Under the pieces are notes generated by a model, which searched no databases, had not been told where the DNA came from, and saw only the letters and a list, made by a program, of their open reading frames with translations. Shown here one piece after another: positions 24,801-36,082 of a stretch of DNA of 64,000 bases; position 1 is the first letter of the stretch; each line of letters begins with the position of its first letter. The stretch is taken from NCBI RefSeq assembly GCF_048569485.1, contig NC_134364.1, positions 130,549,089 to 130,613,088 on the forward strand, in the 5' to 3' direction. A program made the translations under genes and the position numbers. The stretch comes from Anomaloglossus baeobatrachus (Eukaryota > Chordata > Amphibia > Anura > Aromobatidae).

Positions 24801-26335
24801 TGGAGCCTCTGTATAACTCGTAGGGACTCCCATGCTCCAGTTCTGTGTGGCCCCTGTTTAACATTGTGTGACCCCTGTATAACACTGTGGGGCCCCCGTT
24901 CCTGTGTGGCCCCTATATAACACTGTAGGGGCCCCCATGCTCCAGTCCTGTGTGGCCCCTGTATAATACTGTAGGGGCCCCCGTGCTCCGGTCCTGTGTG
25001 GCCCCTGTATAACACTGTGGGGCCCCCGTGCTCCGGTCCTGTGTGGCCCCTGTATAACACTGTGGGGCCCCCATGCTCCGGTCCTGTGTAGCCCCTATAT
25101 AACACTGTAGGGGCCCCCATGCTCCGGTCCTTTGTGGCCCCTGTATAACACTGTAGGGGCCCACGTGCTCCGGTCCCTTGTGACCCCTGTAAAACACTGT
25201 AGGGGCCCCCATGCTCCAGTCCTGTGTGGCCCCTGTATAATACTGTAGGGGCCCCCATGCTCCAGTTCTGTATGGCCTCTATATAACACTGTAGGGGACC
25301 CCGGGCTCTGGTCCTGTGTGGCCCCTGTATAACACTGTAGGGGCCCCTGTCCTTCAGTCCCGTGGCCCCTGTAAACCACTGTAGGGGCCCCCGTGCTCCG
25401 GTCCCGTGTGGCCCCTGTATAACACTGTAGGGGCCCCTGTGCTCCGGTCTCGTGTGGCCCCTGTAAACCACTGTAGGGGCCCCCGTGCTCCGGTCCCGTG
25501 TGGCCCCTGTATAACACTGTAGGGGCCCCTGTGCTCCAGTCTCGTGTGGCCCCTGTAAACCACTGTAGGGGCCCCCGTGCTCCGGTCCCGTGTGGCCCCT
25601 GTATAACACTGTAGGGGCCCCTGTGCTCCGGTCTCGTGTGGCCCCTGTAAACCACTGTAGGGGCCCCCGTGCTCCGGTCCCGTGTGGCCCCTGTATAACA
25701 CTGTAGGGGCCCCTGTGCTCCAGTCCCGTGTGGCCCCTGTAAACCACTGTAGGGGCCCCCGTGCTCCGGTCCCGTGTGGCCCCTGTATAACACTGCAGGG
25801 GCCCCTGTGCTCCGGTCTCGTGTGGCCCCTGTAAACCTCTGTAGGGGCCCCTGTGCTCCGGTCCCGTGTGGCCCCTGTATAACACTGTAGGGGCCCCTGT
25901 GCTCCGGTCTCGTGTGGCCCCTGTAAACCTCTGTAGGGGCCCCTGTGCTCCGGTCCCGTGTGGCCCCTGTATAACACTGTAGGGGCTCCCGTGCTCCTCC
26001 CGTCTGGCCCCTGTATAACACTGTAGGGGACCCCGTGCTCGGACCTGTGTGGCCCCTGTATAACACTGTAGGGGCCCCCGTGCTCCTCCCGTGTGGCCCC
26101 TGTAAACCACTGTAGGGGCCCCTGTGCTCCGGTCTCGTGTGGCCCCTGTAAACCTCTGTAGGGGCTCCCGTGCTCCTCCCGTGTGGCCCCTGTATAACAC
26201 TATAGGGGACCCCGTGCTCGGACCTGTGTGGCCCCTGTATAACACTGTAGGGGACCCCGTGCTCGGACCTGTGTGGCCCCTGTATAACACTGTGGGGCCC
26301 CTGCATAACACTATAGGGGCCCCCGTGCTCCGGTC
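21870..26335. repeat. 46-bp minisatellite with about 716-bp higher-order repeats
   Basis: About 97 units of 45-46 bp read GTGTGGCCCCTGTATAACAC, then TGTAGGGGCCCCCGTGCTCCGGTC. Because 46 is not a multiple of three, the minus strand stays open in a 46-residue cycle, giving spurious open frames up to 583 codons. Blocks of units recur at about 716 bp: the same unusual shortened units (CCTTGGGCCCCCGTGCTCCAG) occur near 23300 and 24010. Confidence 0.93.
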
Positions 26336-26790
26336 ATCCTCCCGCCTCCGTCCTGTCAGATTTTTCCAGTTGCCGCTTTAAGAACGCGGAGAAGATTTCT
26401 CGTCATCTTCCTGCAGGTCCCGCCCCTCCCGCTGACTGTCATCCAGCTCCGCCAATCGTGGAGCGGCATTTTTCCGGTCTGTCCCCCGTCTCGTCCAGTC
26501 AGCGCTCTCCGGGCTGAGCAGCACTTCCTGGTTGTCAGTTAAGGGGGCCCCATGAGGATGGCAGCTGGGCAGAGATTAAAGGTGGCAGGGAGGAGCCAGT
26601 GACAACCTGTGGCAGGTGGGGAGGGGGGGCCGCCAGGTACTGGGGGGTCCCGGTCCCGGAAGTGGCGGCAGGGCGGAGCCGTAACCAGGGACAGGTGAGG
26701 CTGGGAGGGGACAGCACAGGTGTGACAGGCTGGGGAGGAGGAGGACAGGCAGCTTCCTGCAGCAAAGCCCACCCAGCCAGTCAGCCAGCA
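26336..26790. promoter_or_regulatory. CpG-rich promoter-like island
   Basis: This single-copy stretch between two arrays has clustered core-promoter motifs: a GC box TCCCGCCCCTCCCGC (about 26418), a CCAAT box CGCCAATCG (about 26450) and an ETS-type CCGGAAGTG (about 26656). A strong donor-like ACAG|GTGAGG lies at 26694/26695. No first exon with a recognisable coding sequence was found, and the only nearby ATG frame is short. Orientation is uncertain; the donor suggests + strand. Confidence 0.35.
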
Positions 26791-26799
26791 GGAGAGGAC

Positions 26800-27830
26800 G
26801 AGAGGGCACAGACCGGGACCCCGAGATCCAGAGGGCACCGAGGCAAGATCCGGAGGACACCGACCGGGACCCCAACATCCGGAGGGCACCGACCGGGACC
26901 CCAACATCCGGAGGGCACCGACCGGGACCCCAACATCCGGAGGGCACCGACCGGGACCCCAACATCTAGAGGGCACCGACCGGGACCCCAACATCCGGAG
27001 GGCACCGACCGGGACCCCAAGATCAAGAGGGCACCGAACCGAGATCCGAAGGGCACCGACTGGGACCCCAACATCTGGAGGGCACCAAGCGGGACCCCGA
27101 AATCCAGAGGGCACCGACCGGGACCCCGAGGGCATCGAGCCAAGATCCAGAGGGCACCTACCCGGACCCCGAAATCCAGAGGGCACTGACCGAGACCCCA
27201 AGATCCGGAGGGCAGCGAGCCGGGATCCGGAGGGGACTGACCGGGACCCCGAGATCCGAAGGGCACGGACTGGAACCCTAAGATCCGGAGGACACCTTCC
27301 GGGACCCCGAGATCCGGAGGGCACTAACCGGGACCCCGCGATCCGGAGGGCACCGAGCGGGACCCCGCGATCCGGAGGGCACCGAGCGGGACCCCGCGAT
27401 CCGGAGGGCACCGAGCGGGACCCCGCGATCCGGAGGGCACCGAGCGGGACCCCGCGATCCGGAGGGCACCGAGCGGGACCCCGCGATCCGGAGGGCACCG
27501 AGCGAGACCCCGAGATCCGGAGGGCACCGAGCGGGACCCCGAGATCCGGAGGGCACCGAGCGGGACCCCGAGATCCGGAGGGCACCGAGCGGGACCCCGA
27601 GATCCGGAGGGCACCAACCAGGGATCCAGAGAGCAACGTGCCGGACCCCTGAGAAGAAGAGCAACAAGCTGGGCTTAAAATAAAGAGGACACAGATCCAG
27701 GACACTGCAGAACGGACCAACACGCTGGGACCCCGAATTCCAGAGGGCACCCCCTATAAACGGGACTGGAGCACAACAAGTCGGGACCCCAAGATAGAGG
27801 ACATCTGTCACTGCAGAGTCGGTGAGTGTA
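26800..27830. repeat. 29-bp minisatellite
   Basis: About 29 units of 29 bp contain GATCCGGAGGGCACCGAGCG then GGACCCC. Units are near-identical at 27320-27610 and decayed at both edges. The right edge (27640-27830) holds single units among unique DNA, an AATAAA at about 27679 and a donor-like GTCG|GTGAGTG near 27821. Long frames on both strands are artefacts. Confidence 0.9.
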
Positions 27831-27854
27831 CCAGCCCAGTCTCCCTTCATCTCC

Positions 27855-29690
27855 TACCCACCATCATATATACAGGACCCTCCTCCAGTCACATATACAG
27901 GAGCCCCCCTCTGACACATATACAGGAGCCCCCCTCCGACACATATACAGGAGCCCCCCTCCGTCACATATACAGGAGCCCCCCTCCGTCACATATACAG
28001 GAGCCCCCCTCCGTCACATATACAGGAGCCCCCCTCCGTTACATATACAGGAGCCCCCCTCCGTCACATATACAGGAGCCCCCCTCTGTCACATATACAG
28101 GAGCCCCCCTCTGTCACATATACAGGAGCCCCCCTCTGTCACATATACAGGAGCCCCCCCCCCTGTCATATATACAGGAGCCCCCCCCCCTGTCATATAT
28201 ACAGGAGCCCCCCCCCCTGTCATATATACAGGAGCCCCCCCCCTGTCATATATACAGGAGCCCCCCCCCTGTCATATATACAGGAGCCCCCCCCCTGTCA
28301 TATATACAGGAGCCCCCCCCCTGTCATATATACAGGAGCCCCCCCCCCTGTCATATATACAGGAGCCCCCCCCCCTGTCATATATACAGGAGCCCCCCCC
28401 TGTCATATATACAGGAGCCCCCCCCTGTCATATATACAGGAGCCCCCCCCCCTGTCATATATACAGGAGCCCCCCCCTGTCATATATACAGGAGCCCCCC
28501 CCGTCATATATACAGGAGCCCCCCCCCCGTCATATATACAGGAGCCCCCCCCTGTCATATATACAGGAGCCCCCCCCTGTCATATATACAGGAGACCTCC
28601 CCCCGTCATATATACAGGAGCCCCCCCCCGTCATATATACAGGAGCCCCCCCCTGTCATATATACAGGAGCCCCCCCCGTCATATATACAGGAGCCCCCC
28701 CCGTCATATATACAGGAGCCCCCCCCCGTCATATATACAGGAGCCCCCCCCCGTCATATATACAGGAGCCCCCCCCCGTCATATATACAGGAGCCCCCCC
28801 CCCGTCATATATACAGGAGCCCCCCCCCTGTCATATATACAGGAGCCCCCCCCTGTCATATATACAGGAGCCCCCCCCTGTCATATATACAGGAGCCCCC
28901 CCCTTTCATATATACAGGAGCCCCCCCCCCCCTTTCATATATACAGGAGCCCCCCCCCCTTTCATATATACAGGAGACCCCCTCCCTGTCATATATACAG
29001 GAGCCCCCCCCCTTTCATATATACAGGAGCCCCCCCCCCTTTCATATATACAGGAGACCCCCTCCCTGTCATATATACAGGAGACCTCCCCCTGTCATAT
29101 ATACAGGAGACCCCCTCCCTGTCATATATACAGGAGACCCCCTCCCTGTCATATATACAGGAGACCCCCTCCCTGTCATATATACAGGAGACCCCCTCCC
29201 TGTCATATATACAGGAGACCCCCTCCCTGTCATATATACAGGAGACCCCCTCCCTGTCATATATACAGGAGACCCCCTCCCTGTCATATATACAGGAGAC
29301 CCCCTCCCTGTCATATATACAGGAGACCCCCTCCCTGTCATATATACAGGAGACCCCCTCCCTGTCATATATACATACAGGAGACCCCCTCCCTGTCATA
29401 TATATATACAGGAGACCCCCTCCCTGTCATATATATATACAGGAGACCCCCTCCCTGTCATATATATATACAGGAGACCCCCTCCCTGTCATATATACAG
29501 GAGACCCCCTCCCTGTCATATATACAGGAGACCCCCTCCCTGTCATATATATACAGGAGACCCCCCCCCCCCCTGTCATATATATACAGGAGCCCCCCCC
29601 CTGTCATATATACAGGAGCCCCCCTGTTATGTATATACAGGAGCCCCCCTTCATATGCACATGACCCCCTCCTTCCAGGACGCCTCCTGT
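27855..29690. repeat. 25-bp minisatellite with long C runs, left part
   Basis: About 70 units of 25-29 bp alternate CATATATACAGGAG with a C run of 5 to 12. Length differences are mostly in the C run. Three sub-blocks follow each other: CCCCCCTCCGTCACATATAC (27.9-28.1 kb), long uninterrupted C runs (28.1-29.05 kb), and GACCCCCTCCCTGTCATATA (29.05-29.55 kb). Open frames of up to 612 codons are artefacts. The array is cut by a Tc1-like transposon and resumes at about 31716. Confidence 0.93.
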
Positions 29691-31715
29691 CCGTGTCGGG
29701 GGCTCGTCCCTTGTTGTGCTCAGTTGCACAAGTTGAAGATGCCATTAGCTTCTAGAAGGCAGCAGCCGCAGAGGACACATCATCATCACCTCTGTATATT
29801 AAGGGGGAAAAATCTATTTATCTTTTACATTTTAAAAATTACAAAAAGGAAAATGGGCCGATGCAAAAGTTTAGACACCCTTGGTGATTTGTGTGCTCAG
29901 GTAACTTTGACCAAGGTTTCAAGCCTGTTAGGGGTATGTCTTGTTCTGTATCATGGGCAGGAGGCCGCTGATACAAATGTCACAGCTTTATAGAAACCAG
30001 GCCTCCTCTAGCCTTGTGCTAAAATCAGCAGCCAGGGCAGCTGCCTAGCACTCTGAAAATTCATGTTCTCGTTTACTCAGTTAAACATGTAATTAAGAAA
30101 TAGCCGGTACCAGGAACAGTGCAGAATAAAGATGTGTGAGAACTGCTGATAGGATTGCTAGAGAGGCAAATCCGAGCCCCTGCATGACTGCAAAAGACCT
30201 TCAGGAAGATTTATCAGACTGGAGTTGTGGAGCATTGCTCTACTGTTCAGAGACACCTGCACAAATATGGCCTTCATGGAAGAGTCAACCATTAAGCATG
30301 GTTGTGGATCAGTCATGCTTTAGGGTCGTGTTGCAACCAATGGCACGGGAAACATTTCATGGGTAGTGGCAAGAATGGATTCATTGAAATTTCAGCACAT
30401 TCTTGATGCAAACATGACACCATCTGTAAAAAGCTGAAAAGAGGAGAAAAGAGGATGGCTTCTACAAATGGATAAGGATACTAGGCACATGTCAAAATCC
30501 ACGCAAGCTGAATGTTTTACAATGTCTCTCACAGTCCCCTGATCTGAACATCATTGAAAATCTGTGGCTAGACCTCAAAAGAGCAGAGCATGCAAGAGCC
30601 AGGAATCTCACAGAACTGGAAGACGTCTCCAAGGAAGAGCAGTGCATGCAAGACGAGTCAGGAATCTCACAGAACTGGAAGACGTCTCCAAGGAAGAGCA
30701 GAGCATGCAAGACAAGCCAGGAATATCACAGAACTGGAAGACTTCTCCAAGGAAGAGCAGAGCATGCAAGACGAGCCAGGAATCTCACAGAACTGGAAGA
30801 CTTCTCCAAGGAAGAGCAAAGCATGCAAGACGAGTCAGGAATCTCACAGAACTGGAAGACGTCCAAGGAAGAGCAGAGCATGGAAGACGAGCCAGGAATC
30901 TCACAGAACTGGAAGATGTCTCCAAGGAAGAGCAGAGCATGCAAGACGAGCCAGGAATCTCACAGAACTGGAAGATGTCTCCAAGGAAGAGCAGAGCATG
31001 GAAGACGAGCCAGGAATCTCACAAAACTGGAAGACTTCTCCAAGGAAGAGCAGAGCATGCAAGACGAGCCAGGAATCTCACAGAACTGGAAGATGTCTCC
31101 AAGAAAAAGCAGAGCATGCAAGACGAGCCAGAAATCTCACAGAACTGGAAGACATCTCCAAGGAAGAGCAGAGCATGCAAGACGAGCCAGAAATCTCACA
31201 GAACTGGAAGATGTCTCCAAGAAAAAGCAGAGCATGCAAGACGAGCCAGAAATCTCACAGAACTGGAAGATGTCTCCAAGGAAGAGCAGAGCATGGAAGA
31301 CGAGCCAGGAATCTCACAGAACTGGAAGACGTGTGCAAGGAAGAGCAGAGCATGGAAGACGAGCCAGGAATCTCACAGAACTGGAAGACGTGTGCAAGGA
31401 AGAATGGAGGAAAATCCCTCAAACAAGAATTGAAAGACTCTTGGCCGCTACAAGAAGCGTTTACAAGCCGTGATCCCCCCTAAGGGGCGCTGCTAGTACT
31501 GACCGTGCGGGGACAGACTTTTCTTCAGACCATTCTCTTTTTTTTGTTAATTTTCAAATGTAAAAGATGACTTTTTCTTTTTGCATAAAATACACGGTGG
31601 ATGTGCCTGTGACTTTCTGCCTGTAGAGATCATTCCATCTTCAACTTCTGCAACTCTTCACAATAACTGTGATTTCTGACCAGGGGTGCCCAAACTTTTG
31701 CATGCCACTTTATAT
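29691..31715 (+). mobile_element. Tc1-like DNA transposon, decayed, with long inverted repeats
   Basis: A 2-kb element lies inside the 25-bp array. Its ends form long imperfect inverted repeats of about 200 bp (IR/DR type). The right end reads ACCAGGGGTGCCCAAACTTT then TGCATGCCACTTTATA. On the left the matching AGTTGAAGATG and the inner direct-repeat copy GATGCAAAAGTTTAGACACC (29858) are present, but the outermost 40 or so bases are missing or unrecognisable. The interior (30136-31473, + strand) has transposase fragments: MTAKDLQEDLS, the HGRVNH-like segment and the DD34E-family motif SPDLNIIENLWLDLKRA. The tail is EEWRKIPQTRIERLL. Several stops and frame changes separate these parts, so no active enzyme is encoded. 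Confidence 0.85.
30590..31400 (+). repeat. 59-bp minisatellite grown inside the Tc1 transposase gene
   Basis: About 13 units of 56-59 bp repeat the segment coding for ARNLTELEDVSKEEQ. DNA landmarks are GGAATCTCACAGAACTGGAA, then GA(C/T)GTCTCCAAGGAAGAGC, then AGAGCATGCAAGACGAGCCA. Because 59 is not a multiple of three, the three frames rotate through each other and all stay open for up to 297 codons. In related Tc1 transposases this segment occurs once, so the array arose within the element. Confidence 0.9.
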
Positions 31716-31890
31716 AGGTGCCCCCCGTCATATACATTATATATAGGAGTCCCCCCATCGCGTATATGTAGGAGTGTCCCCCCCCAGTCACGTATGTGCA
31801 GGATTCCGTGCCGATCGCGTATATGTAGGAGGTCTCCCCGCCCCCCCCATCCCCCTCAGTCGCGTTTATGTAGGAGCCCGTCCCCGTTCT
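31716..31890. repeat. 25-bp C-run minisatellite, right remnant
   Basis: Five to six diverged units (TATATAGGAGTCCCCCCATC, ATATGTAGGAGTGTCCCCCC) match the array left of the Tc1 element. They have decayed further, for example CGCGTATATGTAGGAG for CATATATACAGGAG. The transposon therefore landed inside or at the edge of one array. Confidence 0.75.
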
Positions 31891-31924
31891 CATCCCCCAC
31901 CCGGCATGGGTAGACAAGTCCCCA

Positions 31925-33010
31925 ATCTCTGTAATCTCTGTCTCCCCTCGGTCCTGGTACTGCCCAGTATTTTTGGGGCCTCTGTCCCCCCTCGGTCCTG
32001 GTACTGCCCAGTATTTTTGGGGCCTCTGTCCCCCCTCAGTCCTGGTACTGCCCGGTATTTGCGGGCCTCTGTCTCCCCTCGGTCCGGGTACTGCCCGGTA
32101 TTTGCGGGCCTCTGTCTCCCCTCGGTCCGGGTACTGCCCGGTATTTGCGGGCCTCTGTCTCCCCTCGGTCCGGGTACTGCCCGGTATTTCCGGGCCTCTG
32201 TCTCCCCTCGGTCCTGGTACTGCCCGGTATTTGCGGCGCTTCTGTCTCCCCTCGGTCCGGGTACTGCCCAGTATTTGCAGGCCTCTGTCTCCCCTCGGTC
32301 CTGGTACTGCCCGGTATTTGCGGCGCTTCTGTCTCCCCTCGGTCCGGGTACTGCCCAGTATTTGCAGGCCTCTGTCTCCCCTCGGTCCTGGTACTGCCCA
32401 GTATTTGCTGCACTTCTGTCTCCCCTCGGTCCTGGTACTGCCCAGTATTTGCGGGGCCTCTGTCTCCCCTCGGTCCTGGTACTGCCCAGTATTTGCGGGG
32501 CCTCTGTCTCCCCTCGGTCCGGGTACTGCCCGGTATTTCCGGGCCTCTGTCTCCCCTCGGTCCTGGTACTGCCCGGTATTTGCGGGGCCTCTGTCTCCCC
32601 TCGGTCCTGGTACTGCCCAGTATTTGCGGCGCTTCTGTCTCCCCTCGGTCCGGGTACTGCCCAGTATTTGCAGGCCTCTGTCTCTCCTTGGTCCTGGTAC
32701 TGCCCAGTATTTGCAGGCCTCTGTCTCTCCTTGGTCCTGGTACTGCCCAGTATTTGCAGGCCTCTGTCTCCCCTCGGTCCTGGTACTGCCCAGTATTTGC
32801 GGGGCCTCTGTCTCTCCTTGGTCCTGGTACTGCCCAGTATTTGCGGCGCTTCTGTCTCCCCTCGGTCCGGGTACTGCCCAGTATTTGCAGGCCTCTGTCT
32901 CCCCTCGGTCCTGGTACTGCCCAGTATTTGCGGCGCTTCTGTCTCCCCTCGGTCCTGGTACTGCCCGGTATTTGTGGGCCTCTGTCTCCCCTCGGTCCGG
33001 GGGTGTTGCC
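31925..33010. repeat. 43-bp minisatellite
   Basis: About 25 units of 43 bp read CCTCTGTCTCCCCTCGGTCC, then (T/G)GGTACTGCCC(A/G)GTATTTGCGGG. All frames of both strands stay open, giving spurious proteins of 300-460 residues. Confidence 0.93.
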
Positions 33011-33299
33011 CCCAGAACTTGCACTCAATGTCATGTCTGCTGTGTTATTATGGCGCCAGGGTCAGTGCGACAGCAGGTAAGGGCTGCAGAAAGCTATGAA
33101 GTCCCCCCTCACCGTCACCTTTGAATGGCCGCCCCTCCCTGTGCAGTTAAACCTGCTCACACTAATCCCGGCTTTCCTTGCTGACGGCAGCCTGTGGGGG
33201 TCTGTAATTATGGAGGTCGCTGTGGATTTAAGGGTGGGACACAGACAATCATGTAACGTCACTGACTGACCGCAAACCTCCTATCCTAATATCGTGCGA
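33011..33299. other. Short single-copy spacer
   Basis: This 290-bp stretch of unique DNA lies between the 43-bp and 30/32-bp arrays. No coding or regulatory signal was recognised. Confidence 0.6.
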
Positions 33300-34748
33300 A
33301 AGTTATCCCCGAGTAGTGTCGCCAATGCTGAGTTATCCCCGAGTAGTGTCACCAATGCTGAGAGTTATCCCCGAGTAGTGTCACCAATGCTGAGAGTTAT
33401 CCCCGAGTAGTGTCGCCAATGCTGAGAGTTATCCCCGAGTAGTGTCGCCAATGCTGAGAGTTATCCCCGAGTAGTGTCGCCAATGCTGAGAGTTATCCCC
33501 GAGTAGTGTCGCCAATGCTGAGAGTTATCCCCGAGTAGTGTCGCCAATGCTGAGTTATCCCCGAGTAGTGTCGCCAATGCTGAGAGTTATCCCCGAGTAG
33601 TGTCGCCAATGCTGAGTTATCCCCGAGTAGTGTCACCAATGCTGAGAGTTATCCCCGAGTAGTGTCGCCAATGCTGAGAGTTATCCCCGAGTAGTGTCGC
33701 CAATGCTGAGTTATCCCCGAGTAGTGTCGCCAATGCTGAGTTATCCCCGAGTAGTGTCGCCAATGCTGAGTTATCCCCGAGTAGTGTCGCCAATGCTGAG
33801 TTATCCCCGAGTAGTGTCGCCAATGCTGAGAGTTATCCCCGAGTAGTGTCGCCAATGCTGAGTTATCCCCGAGTAGTGTCGCCAATGCTGAGTTATCCCC
33901 GAGTAGTGTCGCCAATGCTGAGAGTTATCCCCGAGTAGTGTCGCCAATGCTGAGAGTTATCCCCGAGTAGTGTCACCAATGCTGAGAGTTATCCCCGAGT
34001 AGTGTCGCCAATGCTGAGTTATCCCCGAGTAGTGTCGCCAATGCTGAGTTATCCCCGAGTAGTGTCGCCAATGCTGAGTTATCCCCGAGTAGTGTCGCCA
34101 ATGCTGAGTTATCCCCGAGTAGTGTCGCCAATGCTGAGAGTTATCCCCGAGTAGTGTCGCCAATGCTGAGTTATCCCCGAGTAGTGTCGCCAATGCTGAG
34201 AGTTATCCCCGAGTAGTGTCGCCAATGCTGAGTTATCCCCGAGTAGTGTCGCCAATGCTGAGTTATCCCCGAGTAGTGTCACCAATGCTGAGAGTTATCC
34301 CCGAGTAGTGTCGCCAATGCTGAGTTATCCCCGAGTAGTGTCACCAATGCTGAGAGTTATCCCCGAGTAGTGTCACCAATGCTGAGAGTTATCCCCGAGT
34401 AGTGTCACCAATGCTGAGAGTTATCCCCGAGTAGTGTCGCCAATGCTGAGTTATCCCCGAGTAGTGTCACCAATGCTGAGAGTTATCCCCGAGTAGTGTC
34501 GCCAATGCTGAGTTATCCCCGAGTAGTGTCGCCAATGCTGAGAGTTATCCCCGAGTAGTGTCGCCAATGCTGAGAGTTATCCCCGAGTAGTGTCACCAAT
34601 GCTGAGAGTTATCCCCGAGTAGTGTCACCAATGCTGAGAGTTATCCCCGAGTAGTGTCACCAATGCTGAGAGTTATCCCCGAGTAGTGTCACCAATGCTG
34701 AGAGTTATCCCTGAGTAGTGTCACCAATGCTGAGAGTTATCCCCGAGA
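33300..34748. repeat. 30/32-bp minisatellite
   Basis: About 47 units of GAGTTATCCCCGAGTAGTGT then CGCCAATGCT. Two length classes (30 and 32 bp) differ by an extra GA at the unit start. Nearly the only base change is GTCGCC to GTCACC, a CpG transition. Confidence 0.95.
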
Positions 34749-35068
34749 CCTGGCCAAGTTGTCTGCGCTGACCCCGACCACCACTGAGTGACTCACAAGT
34801 GGAAACGTCAGGAATGGGCTAAGAAATGTGTGATACAGATTGTTCACACCTCCTCCCCCCGGGTTTCTGAACTAGTGAGCAGGGGGTCCCCTACATTAGT
34901 GATGGCCACCCCCCAATGTCTCTACCCTAGCCCAGTCCCAGTGAGAGGGCATCTAACTGTGTGTTGTGGTGGTTTTACCACCAATGACTTCATCCCGGGT
35001 GCGGAAGAGTACTGCACCTCTGGTGAGGTGTAGTACCCTGTGGCGGCTGAAGCATCCGTAGCGCCACA
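34749..35068 (-). mobile_element. Possible solo LTR fragment
   Basis: Read on the minus strand, the sequence from 35068 starts TGTGGCGCTACGG and soon has GTACTACACC and GCAGTACTC. This resembles the start of the LTR at 14445 (TGTGGCGCCCC, then GAGTACTGCACCC) without being the same family. The other end is not defined. It could be a coincidental match. Confidence 0.25.
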
Positions 35069-35224
35069 CTCCCCCACAGCGACTGCAACCAATCACAGGC
35101 GGGGGGAGGAGTCAATATGTATGAGGCTAATGAGCGGGTCGGGAAGAAGATGAGAGGCGGGGGAGCAGTGTGACAGCCGGTGATCGGGGAGAATGAGACA
35201 GAGACACAGACACTTACGGACACT
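35069..35224. other. Short single-copy spacer with CCAAT motif
   Basis: This spacer contains AACCAATCACAGGCGGGG at about 35088. This CCAAT plus GC-rich pair may belong to a dispersed repeat. No gene was recognised. Confidence 0.4.
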
Positions 35225-35229
35225 GACAC

Positions 35230-35338
35230 TGCGGCACACGGGCACCGGCACACGGGCACCGGCACACGGGCATCGGCACACGGGCATCGGCACACGGGCA
35301 TCGGCACACGGACACCGGCACACGGACACCGGCACATC
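35230..35338. repeat. 14-bp tandem repeat
   Basis: About eight units of GGCACACGGGCA(C/T)C, changing to GGCACACGGACACC in the last two. Confidence 0.9.
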
Positions 35339-35389
35339 AAAATCACTCCGGCATTGATTTTGTCATTCTGGAACTAAGTTGGTGAGCTG

Positions 35390-35689
35390 TGTTTTTATTG
35401 ACAAGCCGCAGATAAAGCGCCGCAGTGTGATCGCATGCGTCTTTCCTTGCGTTTTTGTTGCCCTCATTGATTTCAATGGGTGACAAATGTTGACAGAAAC
35501 CCGGGAGGAATGAACGTGCTGCATCTTTTTTTATCACAAACTTTTGACAAAAAAACGCTGACAAATAAACTGCAATGTGCGCAAATCTGACTTCTCATAG
35601 ACTTTGCTGGGAAGTCAAATGTCAGAAAGTTCTGACACCAAAACTGCACAAAAAACGCAGCAAAAACTCAGCGTGTGCATGCAGCCTTA
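35390..35689. mobile_element. MITE-like dispersed repeat abutting the next MITE
   Basis: This AT-rich segment contains TTGATTTCAATGGGTGACAA, TCTCATAGACTTTGCTGGGA and an end GCGTGTGCATGCAGCC next to TTA. It shares the TCTCATAGA(C/A)TTTGCTGGGA module with the MITE at 35690-36082, so the two are related. Its left boundary is not clear. Confidence 0.45.
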
Positions 35690-36082
35690 GGCTATGTGCG
35701 CACTAGAAATGTGAAGTTTTGGGAGTGAAAAGATTTACGGACCTCCGGAAAAAATCCGCACCAAATCCGCATGCGGATTAGCCGCGGATTAGCCACGAAT
35801 TTGCCGCGATTTTCCCGCGGGTGGTTCCCTGCGGATTTTGCAGGCTGTACTGCCGAAATCCGCAGGTACCTGCGGAAAAGAATGGACATGCTCATTTTCT
35901 CAAGAAATTTTCTCGAGAAATTCTTCTCAAGGAAATTTCTTGAGAAAAATCCGCACAGTGCGCACAACTATTTTTTTTTCTCATAGAATTTGCTGGGAAA
36001 TGTCTGCACAAAGATTGCAGACATTTCTCAAGAAATTTCCGCGGCAAATCCACGGGAAAAACGCACTAGTGCGCACAGAGCC
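35690..36082. mobile_element. Harbinger-like MITE
   Basis: This 393-bp element has terminal inverted repeats GGCTATGTGCGCACTAG / CTAGTGCGCACAGAGCC. TTA is duplicated on both sides (35687-35689 and 36083-36085), and a 3-bp TWA target suggests the PIF/Harbinger superfamily. An internal perfect 15-bp inverted repeat (TTTCTCAAGAAATTT at 35896-35910 and its complement at 35933-35947) gives a hairpin with a 22-base loop. It has no coding capacity. Confidence 0.7.

Noticed and set aside
21849-26311. Long minus-strand frames of 288-583 codons with collagen-like Gly/Pro pattern
   Set aside because: Direct product of the 46-bp repeat rotating through three frames. The Gly spacing is not a true Gly-X-Y collagen repeat.
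27826-29664. 612-codon open frame rich in Tyr, Ile and Pro
   Set aside because: It translates the 25-bp C-run minisatellite. It starts and ends at the array edges and has no domain.
33300-34748. Regular ~30-bp repeats resembling a CRISPR array
   Set aside because: Units are contiguous with no unique spacers, and the DNA is vertebrate. It is a minisatellite.
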